From Anaerolineaceae bacterium UBA4775 (lineage in GTDB: Bacteria > Chloroflexota > Anaerolineae > Anaerolineales > Anaerolineaceae), in assembly GCA_002403205.1 (NCBI GenBank), contig DHHJ01000029.1:62001-126000 (forward strand): a stretch of 64,000 nucleotides of DNA. The letters run 5' to 3'. Made by a program: the position numbers and the translations under genes. The notes below the pieces were generated by a model that saw only the letters and a list, made by a program, of their open reading frames with translations, had not been told where the DNA came from and searched no databases. Below, piece after piece: positions 41,458-50,206 of the stretch (position 1 is the first letter of the stretch; each line of letters opens with the position of its first letter).

Positions 41458-41671
41458 GAATTGTAGCCCTGATTCTAACACATTTTGAGAGGATGTCCAA
41501 CCTTTGATTGGGAGACACGGGTCACAAATTGGCTGCTGGCATTGAGGCAATTAATAAATACAAGATGGTTAAAGCGGCTGTGCAGACAACACTGCGATCA
41601 TGTGCGTTTTTTTAATTGAGGGCACCACAGAGACGCCCCGCTGAAAATTCTCTACAGAATTAACCACAATT

Positions 41672-41708
41672 AAAAAAAAAGAGGTTAATCCAGTGGTGAA
41701 TTAACCTC
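41672..41708 (-). terminator. Intrinsic terminator of peptide ABC operon
   Basis: Minus strand: stem gaggttaat / attaacctc with a ten-base loop, followed by TTTTTTTTTAATTG. It lies 20 bases after the stop codon of the small membrane gene that ends the operon. Confidence 0.88.
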
Positions 41709-41728
41709 GTGAGTAACAACCGGTTATC

Positions 41729-41959
41729 CTACTTGAATTGGTCTTTGGACTTTTGCTCTTTGCGCTTGATCCTGACCAGGGACACCATCCCGATGAACCC
41801 AATCAACATACCGGCCACAGACAACCCGTAAGCCAGGAAGTTTAAAAAGAATGTTGACCCGAGCACCTGCAATACCATTAGCAAAGGTATTATGACGCTA
41901 ACCAGCATCATGCTACCGCCTAAGATAATGAGCTTCCAGGGAGGCCACTTGATGATCAT
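41729..41959 (-). CDS. Small membrane protein at end of peptide ABC operon
   Basis: A 76-residue protein starting MIIKWPPWKLIILGG with two hydrophobic helices and a strongly basic/polar tail (RIKRKEQKSKDQFK). Not a recognised family. Its ATG overlaps the TGA of the upstream ATPase by 4 bp (ATGA), and a strong terminator follows, so it is clearly the last gene of the importer operon. An accessory role is inferred only from that. Confidence 0.7.
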   Translation of the reverse strand: MIIKWPPWKLIILGGSMMLVSVIIPLLMVLQVLGSTFFLNFLAYGLSVAGMLIGFIGMVSLVRIKRKEQKSKDQFK

Positions 41960-43002
41960 CGGTACAACCAGCAAGCCACCATCTGATTGGGTTTCGGTGT
42001 GAAATGCGGTGGCATTTCCACTTCACACAACCCATCGATTTTGTACGGGCAGCGGGGGTGGAAGCGGCAGCCCGAGGGCGGTTTGACCAAACTGGGCGGT
42101 TCACCCGGCGGGACATCACGGAAGCGCGTGGCATTTTCTGCGTCCGGGTCGGATGTGGCCTCCATCAACGCCTGTGAGTAGGGGTGCAGCGGGTCGTGCA
42201 CAATGCTGTCGATCAAGGTCTTTTCAACGGCCTGGCCGGCATACATCACGAACACCCGCTCCGAGAAGTAACGCACGGTTGAGAGGTCGTGGGTGATGTA
42301 GATCACCGCCAAATCATGGCGCTTCTGCAGAGATTGCATCAAGCGCAGGATTTCCACGCGCACCGAGGCGTCCAGCATCGACACGGGCTCATCAGCCACG
42401 ATCAATTTGGGCTCCAGCTCCATAGCGCGTGCCAGCACAATCCGCTGCTGCTGGCCTCCGCTGAGCATGTGGGGGAACTTTTCGAGGAAATCCTCTGGCG
42501 GGCTCATCTTGACTTCTTCAAGCACACGGTAAATGCGCTCCCGCCGCTCTTCTTTGTCCTTGATCCCATTGATGATCATTGGCTCCTCAAGAATGGTTTG
42601 CACATTCATGAAGGGGGGCAGAGCGCCATAAGGGTCCTGTTGCACATAGCCAACATTTGAGCGGTACTCACGCATCTCAGACGAGCGCAGCTTGCTCAGA
42701 CGTCGGCCTTCAAAATAGATTTCGCCGTCAGTGGGTTGGTACAAGGCCAGGATGCTCTTCATCAACGTGGTCTTACCGCAACCCGATTCACCCACGATCG
42801 CGATCGTTTCGCCGTAATGCAGGTCAAAACTGACGCCATCCACAGCGTGAACATAACCGGAGATGCCGAAACCAAACTTACGCAGCTCGAACCAAATTTT
42901 TAGGTCCTGAACAGAAAGCAAAACATCGTCTTTGCTCCGCATGGTTTCTGCCTTGCTTTTTTCGGCCTCATGTGCTTGTGTTACTGTATTATCCATCGTC
43001 AT
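41956..43002 (-). CDS. Peptide/nickel-type ABC transporter ATPase (OppF/DppF)
   Basis: A 348-residue ATPase. It shows Walker A GESGCGKTT, the signature LSGGQQQRI, Walker B LIVADEPVSMLD and an H-loop in YITHDLS. The C-terminal oligopeptide-transporter extension carries a cysteine motif (GCRFHPRCPY...GLCE), typical of OppF/DppF. It pairs with the OppD-like ATPase 9 bases upstream to form the heterodimer. Confidence 0.92.
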   Translation of the reverse strand: MTMDNTVTQAHEAEKSKAETMRSKDDVLLSVQDLKIWFELRKFGFGISGYVHAVDGVSFDLHYGETIAIVGESGCGKTTLMKSILALYQPTDGEIYFEGRRLSKLRSSEMREYRSNVGYVQQDPYGALPPFMNVQTILEEPMIINGIKDKEERRERIYRVLEEVKMSPPEDFLEKFPHMLSGGQQQRIVLARAMELEPKLIVADEPVSMLDASVRVEILRLMQSLQKRHDLAVIYITHDLSTVRYFSERVFVMYAGQAVEKTLIDSIVHDPLHPYSQALMEATSDPDAENATRFRDVPPGEPPSLVKPPSGCRFHPRCPYKIDGLCEVEMPPHFTPKPNQMVACWLYR

Positions 43003-43011
43003 TACTTCTCC

Positions 43012-43971
43012 TTATTTCACATGCAGCCAGCATTTAACTGTACGGCCTTCAATATTGACGGTTGGCGGCTCTTCATCACACGGCTCAAACCGAGAAGGAC
43101 ATCGGGCGGCAAATCGGCATCCAGTGGGTGGGTTGAGCAGGCTGGGCGGCTGGCCGGTGATAAAGTCCGGTTCCTGCCGTGCTCGCAGCCGTGGCACGCT
43201 GTTCATCAATTTGATCGAATAGGGATGCAGTGGCGCAGCGAAGAAACGATGGGCATCGCCTGTTTCGACGATCTGCCCGGCATACATCACAGCGACATCG
43301 TCCGCCAGCTCGCTGGAGGTGGCGATATCGTGGGTGATGAGGATAAAGCTCATCCCCAGCTCCTGCTTAATGCGCTTGAGCACATTGAAAATGTTGGCCT
43401 GTGTGAGCACGTCCAGCGCTGAGGTGGGCTCGTCTAAAACAACCAGCTCGGGCAACGACACCAGGGACATGGCAATGGCCACACGCTGGCGCATCCCGCC
43501 GCTTAATTCAAAGGCATAACGGTCAATAAAATCAAGCGGCACGCCCACATGATGGAACATTGTTTTGGCCTGCTGCAGGGCAACATCCTTGCTCATATCG
43601 TTATGGATCATGGCCGGCTCCGCCACCTGTTCACCCACTTTTAAAACCGGGTTGAGCGAGTTCATGGCAGCCTGGGGCACCATCGACATCTTCACCCAGC
43701 GCATCTTGAGGCGATATTCTTCATCCTTTAACGACATGGTGTCCAGACCGTTCAAGAATATTTTTCCGGTATAGGTATCCACATTTTTCGGCAGCAATCG
43801 CAGGATCGCCTTGGCCATGGAGGTCTTACCGCACCCAGATTCTCCCACAATCACCACTGCGCGGTTACGGTTGAGTTTAAAATCGACACCATCCACCGCA
43901 CGAACCACACCTTTGGTTGTGCGGAAGAACAGGCGCAAATCCTGCACATTTAACAAAGTATCATCAGACAT
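43012..43971 (-). CDS. Peptide/nickel-type ABC transporter ATPase (OppD/DppD)
   Basis: A 319-residue ATPase with Walker A GESGCGKTS, the signature ELSGGMRQR, Walker B LVVLDEPTSALD and an H-loop in LITHD. Its C-terminal oligopeptide extension contains NPPTGCRFAARCPSRFEPC. It lies 5 bases after the DppC-like permease gene and is translated with its partner ATPase. Confidence 0.92.
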   Translation of the reverse strand: MSDDTLLNVQDLRLFFRTTKGVVRAVDGVDFKLNRNRAVVIVGESGCGKTSMAKAILRLLPKNVDTYTGKIFLNGLDTMSLKDEEYRLKMRWVKMSMVPQAAMNSLNPVLKVGEQVAEPAMIHNDMSKDVALQQAKTMFHHVGVPLDFIDRYAFELSGGMRQRVAIAMSLVSLPELVVLDEPTSALDVLTQANIFNVLKRIKQELGMSFILITHDIATSSELADDVAVMYAGQIVETGDAHRFFAAPLHPYSIKLMNSVPRLRARQEPDFITGQPPSLLNPPTGCRFAARCPSRFEPCDEEPPTVNIEGRTVKCWLHVK

Positions 43972-43976
43972 TGATC

Positions 43977-45317
43977 TTATACCTCTCTCAATTTGGGGTT
44001 GAAGATGCGGTCTAACGCAAATCCAATCAACGCGAAACCCAAACCTGTGATCATCAACAAAGCTGCCGGCTGGAGCACCCAGTAATAATAACCGTTATAC
44101 AATGCGCCATTCATTTGGGCGTCATTGATGATCTTGCCCCAGGTGGGTAAAACTGGGTCACCCAATCCTAGCAAGGATAACGAAGCCTCCAGGAACACAT
44201 ATGAAGGGATGGCACTGATCAGGCCAGGAATCAGGATCGGGATGATGCGCGGCACCAGGTAACGAGAGATGATGCGCCAATTGCCCGCGCCGTATGAACG
44301 GGCAGCCTCGATGTACGCGGCTTCCTTAATTTGCAGGAAGATCGCCCGGTAATTCTTGATCGCAGCACCAAAAATGCTGATCAGGATCACCACGCCCAGC
44401 ATCACCCAGATGCTGCGGCTGTAAAACACCCCCACCATGATCAGGATCGGCAGGAAAGGCAAAACCATATAGATCTCGGTGATCCGCTGGATGATCTCAT
44501 CCACCACACCGCCAAACCACACCCCTACCGCGGCAATGAACATCGTGGTGAATGTTGTCCCCAGCGCAGCCAACAAGCCAAATGACAGGGCAATTGGGGC
44601 ACCCCACAGCAATGCCAGGGAGAGCTCTCGCCGTCGATGATCCGTACCGGCCACACCATGCACCTGTCCCATGCTGATGAACCTGGCGTCGATATCGGAC
44701 TCTTCTTCAAACACGATCGTGTCAATATGCAGTTCGTACGTGCCTTTTTGTACCTCTGGTGGATCACTTTCCGGGATCATCAGTAACCCGATACGGGGCG
44801 GCAATCCACCCAAACTACGCACAAGGCGGTCCTGCAGATCAAAACGAACTGTTTCTGATCGCCGTGAGTTGATATCGCCAATCTTGATGCGCTCCCCTTC
44901 AGGTGTATACCACGTCAGGGTCACAAAGGGGGATTTTTCTTCATAAGTTGCCGTCAAAACAACCTGGAACTCCTGTGGAAAATCATCATAAGGATAGTCA
45001 AATTCAAACACCATCTGGATATCCCACATATCTGCGGCAACTTGTGTAACGGTCTTCTCAATCCCATGTTCCGGGTTTGAGCTATCGATCACCATGGTCT
45101 CAGGCAGCTTTCTGGACGTGAACCAGTTAGTGTAAATCGGCTTGGCTGTCCGGGGGACATCACCAATCACATCCTCACCGCCCCGCCAGTATTGAATGGC
45201 CTGGCTATAGGGGATGGTAATGACCACATAGATGGATAGACCGATCAACAGCAGGATCATGACCAAACCAATGACCGCCGAGGGGTATTGCTTGATGCCA
45301 TTGAAGAATTTTTTCAT
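43977..45317 (-). CDS. Peptide-type ABC permease (DppC-like) with large extracytoplasmic insert
   Basis: A 446-residue membrane subunit; ordinary DppC/OppC proteins are about 300. TM1 is at residues 13-35. Canonical sequence then resumes only at GTDHRRRELSLALLWGAPI (from residue 224), which matches the GTDxxGRD block that normally follows TM1 quickly. Residues about 45-215 are an extra hydrophilic domain with beta-strand character (VVLTATYEEK, VTLTWYTPEG), presumably outside the membrane. The EAA loop AAYIEAARSYGAGNWRII and the final helices are normal. It overlaps the DppB-like gene by 4 bp. Confidence 0.88.
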   Translation of the reverse strand: MKKFFNGIKQYPSAVIGLVMILLLIGLSIYVVITIPYSQAIQYWRGGEDVIGDVPRTAKPIYTNWFTSRKLPETMVIDSSNPEHGIEKTVTQVAADMWDIQMVFEFDYPYDDFPQEFQVVLTATYEEKSPFVTLTWYTPEGERIKIGDINSRRSETVRFDLQDRLVRSLGGLPPRIGLLMIPESDPPEVQKGTYELHIDTIVFEEESDIDARFISMGQVHGVAGTDHRRRELSLALLWGAPIALSFGLLAALGTTFTTMFIAAVGVWFGGVVDEIIQRITEIYMVLPFLPILIMVGVFYSRSIWVMLGVVILISIFGAAIKNYRAIFLQIKEAAYIEAARSYGAGNWRIISRYLVPRIIPILIPGLISAIPSYVFLEASLSLLGLGDPVLPTWGKIINDAQMNGALYNGYYYWVLQPAALLMITGLGFALIGFALDRIFNPKLREV

Positions 45318-46456
45318 GCTTTCGGCCCTCCACTTCCCACGCGCACCCGGGGGTCAACCAGGGCGTAAATGAAATCCAACAAAAACACTGTCAGAGCCAA
45401 CAAGTAGGCATAAATCACGTTCGACCCGATAATCACCGGTGTATCAAACACCTGGATGGCCGAGTAGAGCATGCGGCCCAATCCCGGCCAGTTGAAGACT
45501 GTCTCCGTGATGATCGCACCCTGCCACAGGCCGATCAGCATCAGCGCAAAGCTGGTGATGATGTTGGGCAGTGTTGGGCGCAGAATATAGCGCCGTTCAA
45601 TATCACGGGCGGGCAGACCTTTGGCACGGGCCAGCTCGACGTAATCTTCCATCGAGAAGATCAGGAAGAACGTGCGCCAGCTAAAGACACTGGCGAAGAA
45701 CCCGCTCATCAACCAGGATGCCACAGGGAGGATCAAATGCCGGCCCAAACTGAGCGCGTAGGCGATGGGGTCTTCTGGCGGGGGTGCAGCGACCATACCG
45801 CCAAAAGGCAGCCAGCCTAAAACTGCCGCGAAGATCAGCAGTAAAAAGATGCCATAAAACCAGGGAGGTGCAGAGGAGGTCGGTGATAGGGCAATCACAA
45901 TCTTATCAAGAAATGACCCATAATTCCTGGATAAGAACAAGGCAAAAATCAGGCTGAGAAAGAACAGTGAAAAACTCGCCGTGGTCATCAACAACAAAGT
46001 AGGGGGCAGGCGTTCAAGGATGATCAGCCGCACAAAACGTGAGCCGGAATCGCTTGAAATATGTTGTGCACGCCCCAAATTCAGCGTCAGGGCATTGTAC
46101 AAAAACCGAAAACTCCGGCCGATGAAGGGTTGATCGAGCCCCAAGCGTCTTTCCTCTACCTCGACGAGGTCATTGATCAGTTGCTGACGTTCAGCCACAG
46201 GCAGCCTGCGAGTTTCTGGATCCATGCTGACCTGCAGACCAATGTTGTCACGGATCTGCGCCTTCATGATTTCATCCACATAGCCGCCCATATTGGCAAT
46301 CAGGATGGTCAGGTACATCCCAATCGTCACGGCTAAAAACAACGAAAAGAATTTTCCAACAGAATAACGCAGGAGTCGCAAGAACGCGTTGGGTCGTTTC
46401 TGCGTCGATTCGACCGGTGCTTCCGTTTCTTCAGTTGAAAAGGTTGTATCTGTCAT
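45314..46456 (-). CDS. Peptide-type ABC permease (DppB-like)
   Basis: A 380-residue membrane subunit with six helices. After TM1 (about 33-55) there is a ~100-residue hydrophilic region (VDEIMKAQIRDNIG, LINDLVEVEERRLGLDQPF), longer than in textbook DppB but keeping the GLDQPF motif. The EAA loop is DYVELARAKGLPARDIERR. It forms the channel with the DppC-like protein. A GC-rich hairpin lies between it and the binding-protein gene upstream. Confidence 0.9.
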   Translation of the reverse strand: MTDTTFSTEETEAPVESTQKRPNAFLRLLRYSVGKFFSLFLAVTIGMYLTILIANMGGYVDEIMKAQIRDNIGLQVSMDPETRRLPVAERQQLINDLVEVEERRLGLDQPFIGRSFRFLYNALTLNLGRAQHISSDSGSRFVRLIILERLPPTLLLMTTASFSLFFLSLIFALFLSRNYGSFLDKIVIALSPTSSAPPWFYGIFLLLIFAAVLGWLPFGGMVAAPPPEDPIAYALSLGRHLILPVASWLMSGFFASVFSWRTFFLIFSMEDYVELARAKGLPARDIERRYILRPTLPNIITSFALMLIGLWQGAIITETVFNWPGLGRMLYSAIQVFDTPVIIGSNVIYAYLLALTVFLLDFIYALVDPRVRVGSGGPKA

Positions 46457-46493
46457 CGCGCCTCTCGCTTTCTTATAACAGACAGAAATTAAG

Positions 46494-46531
46494 CATACTG
46501 GGGGCGTGGCGTCCGCCCCGCCCCCAGTATG
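46494..46531 (-). terminator. Intercistronic GC-rich hairpin
   Basis: A perfect 13-base stem (catactgggggcg / cgcccccagtatg) with a 12-base loop lies between the binding-protein gene and the permease genes on the same strand. There is no strong U-run, so it may be an attenuator or an mRNA-stabilising end that keeps receptor levels above permease levels, as in other importer operons. Confidence 0.6.
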
Positions 46532-46556
46532 AAGTGCTATAGAATGCTCAAACTAA

Positions 46557-49184
46557 CTACTCAACGGTCACAAAGGTGAGTGCATCTGAAACAGGCACAG
46601 CAACCAGGTTGGAAACAACCACAACCTCAAGTGCGTTGGAACCTGTCGCCAGAGCGCTGGTGATCTCGGGCGTGAGGACGATCTCGAAGAGACCATCTTC
46701 AACAGCAACTGCCTCACCCACATGGGCGATTTGGTTGGTCGCATCAACCACCAGGAAGCTCACGCCGGTGATGTCCGCCAGAGGATAAGGTTCACCCTGG
46801 AAGGTCACCACAACTTCGTAGACCTCTTCGTCGCCAACGGTCACGCGTGCTGAACCATCCACCTCAACAACTGGGATGGGTGCGTTCGCAAAGCGGTTCC
46901 AGCGGGAAGAGAGATCGGGGAACAGCGGGTTGTTGTTCAGAATAACGGTACCCTCAACCGGGAAAGCACGTTGCAGGTAGTATGGACCGGTGCCGATCCA
47001 GAAGTGCCCGTAACGGCGATGCCATTCGGTCAGGTTCTCGATACGCTGTGCAACTTCGGCCTCGTCCACGAATTGGCTGAAGGTCGGTTCGTAAGGCATA
47101 CCGCCCTCTTCCGTCCACACATCCAGCCAGCTCTTCATGATCTCAACCGTCGGGCCAGCAATGAAGCTCAAGCGGTCAACGTCCAGCTCGGTCTGCTTGG
47201 CCTGGGAGAAGACAGCCTCGCCAGCGGCATCTGCGAGGATACCGAGGTACAGGTTGTGCCAGGCGCCAGTGCCCTGATTATAGTATGGCCACCAGAAGGT
47301 GACGGAGTTTTCGGCGTCACCCTGATAGAAGTCTGAATAGGTTTCAATGACCAATGGATCGGTCGAGATAATCTTGACGCCCTTGAAGGAGGACATGAAG
47401 GAATTGAAAGCCGGAACGGCTGCGGTATCAAAGATGGCGCTTTCTTCCTTGGCACGATCAAAGGTCAGGATCATAGCCATCAGGAAGTCACCTATCGAAA
47501 TGGGGCTGCCATCGTGCCATTTCACCACATCAAACAGGTCTTCTTGATAGTAGACTGTGCTCTTACGGAGTGCGGTGACGGGGCCAGGTGCTTCTACTTC
47601 CTCGCCCTCTTCAGCTTCTGCTTCAGCAGCTTCAGCTGCGGCTGCAGCCAATTCGCCTACGGTGATGAATTGCTGTGCTTCAGCATCCCAGTCAGCCCAG
47701 GCGTCCTCGGGGACGACAATTTCGGGCTCGAAGCTCAGGTCAACCCAATCCAGGGTCACAAAGACCGGCAGGCCTTCCTGAACGACGACTTCAGCGCGGT
47801 CAACACGGTTGGGAAGCCACAGACCGGTGAAGGGATCCGGGTAGTACGCCATTTCGGAGGTACCGCGGATCAGGGTCATGTCATAGATCCAGTTGGAGCC
47901 AGCGATCGGGTTCCAGGGCTCGGTGAGAATGCTGGGCATGGCCATGGTCAGTGAGCCACCCTCTTCGCCTGCGCGTTGGATGGTGAGTGCCCACAGCCAG
48001 CCGCCGCCCACGTTACCGTACAGGTCAGCAGCAGCGGAGATGTTGGTCAGCTTGGGGGTGATCGCATTGCGGTCAACCAGCCACAGGCGTGCGCTATCCT
48101 CTAAGGAGAGCTCCAATGTCCGTGCAATCAACTCAGCGCGCTCTTCGCGGGAAGCGTAATCGGCGTAGTTCAGCCGGTCAGCCAGTTCATAGAACTCTGG
48201 GTCGTTATCATAATTCTGCCACAGCGGCGAGGGCAAGCCCATGTCGGTGTAGAAGAAAGCAAAGTTGTCGGCAAGGTCTCGTGGGATCACGGTGGTGATC
48301 CAGCCGCCGGTGTAGATGTGGAAGCCACCCTCGTTCGGGTTGCCGCCATACCAAATGGGTGAAGCATCGGCAGCGGACTTGTAGTCACGGAAGACCTGGA
48401 AACCAATATCCTCAAGCTGGTTGCCAACATAGTCGCCGATGGCGAGGCGCTCGTCCTCGATGCGGATCAGGATGCTGACCTCAACCGGTTCACCCTCATA
48501 GGTCCACACGCCACCTTCCAGGGTTGCGCCCAAAGCTTCCATCTCGGCAGTGATCAGTTCGCCGGCGAGTTCTTTGTTATAGGCGTATTTCAGCTCAAGG
48601 GCACGAATTTCAGGGGCAAACTCAGCGGCATCGTTCGATGCGCTGTTGAATGCGGTCCAGCGGGGGGTCGCCAAGCCACCCATGATCTCCTGCGCAACAT
48701 ATTCGCGGTCGATCAGGTGGTTCATGGCTTCACGGATGGCGGGCACGCCAAAGGGATTCAAACGACCATCTTCCCACACTGGGCCGGTGGTGTTGAAGCT
48801 GAGCTCGTTGTAGGAGCCGGAGGATCGATAGTAATCGATATTCGGGGCGGCTTCAACTTTTCCAGCGGCTTCGGGGTTGCTGACGGTGTAGACAAAGATG
48901 TCAATTTCCTCAACCTCGAGGCGGGTGATGGCGGCATCTGTGTTGGGCTCTTCGATCACGATGATGGTGTCGAACCAGCCACCTGTGCGCGTTGAGGGCT
49001 CAACTTCGGGAACAACTTCAACGGGAACCTCAACCGGCACCTCAACCTCGACCGTTTCAATCACCGTCTCAACAACGGTTTCAATAATCGTTTCGGGTTC
49101 AGGAGCGGCAGCAGGCTCGCACGCGGCCAAAACCATCGCCAGCGCCACTACGACGCCAATTAAAGCTAACAGTTTCTTTTGCAT
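46557..49184 (-). CDS. Family-5 substrate-binding lipoprotein with apparently permuted domain order
   Basis: An 875-residue lipoprotein receptor of a peptide-type importer; typical members are 500-600. The signal peptide ends in VLAAC (Cys22), followed by a Glu/Val/Pro linker. Residues 70-400 look like the second half of a family-5 protein (DTIIVIEEPNTDAAI, EEIDIFVY, AIREAMNHLIDREYV, then the C-terminal helices). Residues 408-775 look like the first half (SLTMAMPS, YPDPFTGLWLPNRVDRAEV, VKWHDGSPISIGDF, GTGPYYLQ). An Ala/Glu-rich loop interrupts this part (about 510-535). Residues 780-875 form an Ig-like beta domain. GGAG precedes the ATG. It heads the importer operon. Confidence 0.85.
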   Translation of the reverse strand: MQKKLLALIGVVVALAMVLAACEPAAAPEPETIIETVVETVIETVEVEVPVEVPVEVVPEVEPSTRTGGWFDTIIVIEEPNTDAAITRLEVEEIDIFVYTVSNPEAAGKVEAAPNIDYYRSSGSYNELSFNTTGPVWEDGRLNPFGVPAIREAMNHLIDREYVAQEIMGGLATPRWTAFNSASNDAAEFAPEIRALELKYAYNKELAGELITAEMEALGATLEGGVWTYEGEPVEVSILIRIEDERLAIGDYVGNQLEDIGFQVFRDYKSAADASPIWYGGNPNEGGFHIYTGGWITTVIPRDLADNFAFFYTDMGLPSPLWQNYDNDPEFYELADRLNYADYASREERAELIARTLELSLEDSARLWLVDRNAITPKLTNISAAADLYGNVGGGWLWALTIQRAGEEGGSLTMAMPSILTEPWNPIAGSNWIYDMTLIRGTSEMAYYPDPFTGLWLPNRVDRAEVVVQEGLPVFVTLDWVDLSFEPEIVVPEDAWADWDAEAQQFITVGELAAAAAEAAEAEAEEGEEVEAPGPVTALRKSTVYYQEDLFDVVKWHDGSPISIGDFLMAMILTFDRAKEESAIFDTAAVPAFNSFMSSFKGVKIISTDPLVIETYSDFYQGDAENSVTFWWPYYNQGTGAWHNLYLGILADAAGEAVFSQAKQTELDVDRLSFIAGPTVEIMKSWLDVWTEEGGMPYEPTFSQFVDEAEVAQRIENLTEWHRRYGHFWIGTGPYYLQRAFPVEGTVILNNNPLFPDLSSRWNRFANAPIPVVEVDGSARVTVGDEEVYEVVVTFQGEPYPLADITGVSFLVVDATNQIAHVGEAVAVEDGLFEIVLTPEITSALATGSNALEVVVVSNLVAVPVSDALTFVTVE

Positions 49185-49619
49185 TTTTTCTCCTTCTTAA
49201 CAAATCGGTATTTGTCAGGATTCTAGTGGATCAACTTGACATTTTTTACTTCTAATTGGGGTCTTTGTCCGGGACTTGCACCACCTCCTTTGACAACTGC
49301 CTTGATCAAGCGAACATCATGAAGTGATTAAGATTAAATATGCACACCAATAATCATACCTTAACAGGCGAATTTCTGCACGGTTTTAGACCAAAAATAT
49401 AGCACACATCCTTTTATTCGTCAAGAAATGAAGGCACCCCCTGACCCCTCCATAAACGGCCTCAGCACATAAAAATTTTTCTGATCGCGCGATAATCTTT
49501 GCCATTCTGTATTTGTGATTAAGAATTATAACATGAAATTTTGATAATCTGGAGAATCGCCGCCAGAAAATGGCAGTGGGGTGATTGGAGGGGAGATAGC
49601 AGGAAACATGGGTTGGGGA

Positions 49620-49700
49620 ATTTGGTATTAGATCGTAGGTAATAGGTTTGAGGTAATTAGTTATTAGTAATTAGTTATTTGTTATTAGCTAAGTCCTATC
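49620..49700. repeat. Degenerate TTAGTTATTAG-type array
   Basis: Imperfect repeats of 7-10 bases (for example gtaattagttattagtaattagttatttgttattagcta in fragments). They resemble the array at 3697-3775 and the one at 50262-50310. Confidence 0.6.
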
Positions 49701-49702
49701 AA

Positions 49703-49798
49703 CTACCAGCTACATCGTCCCCGAAGCGCAGCGAAGGGGAACAGCTACCAGCTACATCGTCCCCGAAGCGCAGCGAAGGGGAACAGCTACCAGCTACC
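49703..49798. repeat. 42-base tandem direct repeat with internal hairpin
   Basis: Two identical 42-base copies (49703-49744 and 49745-49786) plus a partial third copy (49787-49798). Each begins ctaccagctacatcg and contains tccccgaagcgcagcgaagggga, whose ends are complementary and could form a small hairpin. The exact identity indicates recent duplication or ongoing slippage. Confidence 0.85.
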
Positions 49799-49807
49799 AC
49801 AAAACAA

Positions 49808-49840
49808 AGGCTGCCCTGGTGGAGGGCAGCCTCTTCTTTT
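49808..49840 (-). terminator. Bidirectional terminator hairpin
   Basis: A perfect 10-base stem (aggctgccct / agggcagcct) with a five-base loop, T-rich on both sides (TTTGTTTTG on the minus strand; CTTCTTTTTATATT on the plus strand). It lies 19 bases after the stop of the Fn3-like remnant. Confidence 0.75.
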
Positions 49841-49858
49841 TATATTAACTTGCCTGGT

Positions 49859-50206
49859 TCAGTTCTGGAAAAGCGGGAAGTAGTACAGCCAACCAGCCCT
49901 GGCCGAGCGAGGGCCAATGGTATCCGGGGGGCCAGCATCGCCCATCACCTCAAGCCAGTAATAATACGCCTGACCGGCGACCAGGTCATCATCGAAGAAG
50001 GTGTAGGTATCACCAAGTGGTTGTTGGCTAGCAGTGATCAGCGCATCATTGAGCTTTTCTCGCGTACCGCCCTCGCTGGTGCTGCGCCAGAGGTTGAACC
50101 CGGTGATCTCCGTTTCATCGGCGGTGGTCCAGGCCAGCTCGATCTCACCGCTGGCGGGCAGGTAGGTGGCGCTGAAGTCGCTCACGCGCACGTTGGTGGG
50201 CGTATG
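49859..50206 (-). pseudogene. C-terminal remnant of a secreted Fn3-domain protein
   Basis: About 115 codons encoding one fibronectin-III-like domain (VRVSDFSATYLPASGEIELAW, FNLWRSTSEGG, YYYWLEV; each quoted in part) and ending YYFPLFQN. Such aromatic/PL-rich tails are common at the C-terminus of exported Chloroflexota proteins. The in-frame sequence upstream reads TPTN, typical of an interdomain linker, and is preceded directly by a TAA. No signal peptide or proper start exists, so it is probably what remains of a larger gene. A GTG at 50191 would give a 110-residue product if it is expressed at all. Confidence 0.55.

Larger units (their letters stand above)
49185..49858. other. Long intergenic region upstream of the peptide importer operon
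   Basis: About 670 bases. The part next to the binding-protein gene (49185-49560) is AT-rich and should hold its promoter; one TATAAT on the minus strand (49525-49530) lacks a good -35. Beyond it lie short-unit repeats (49620-49700), a 42-base tandem repeat and a terminator hairpin. No gene is seen. Confidence 0.55.
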
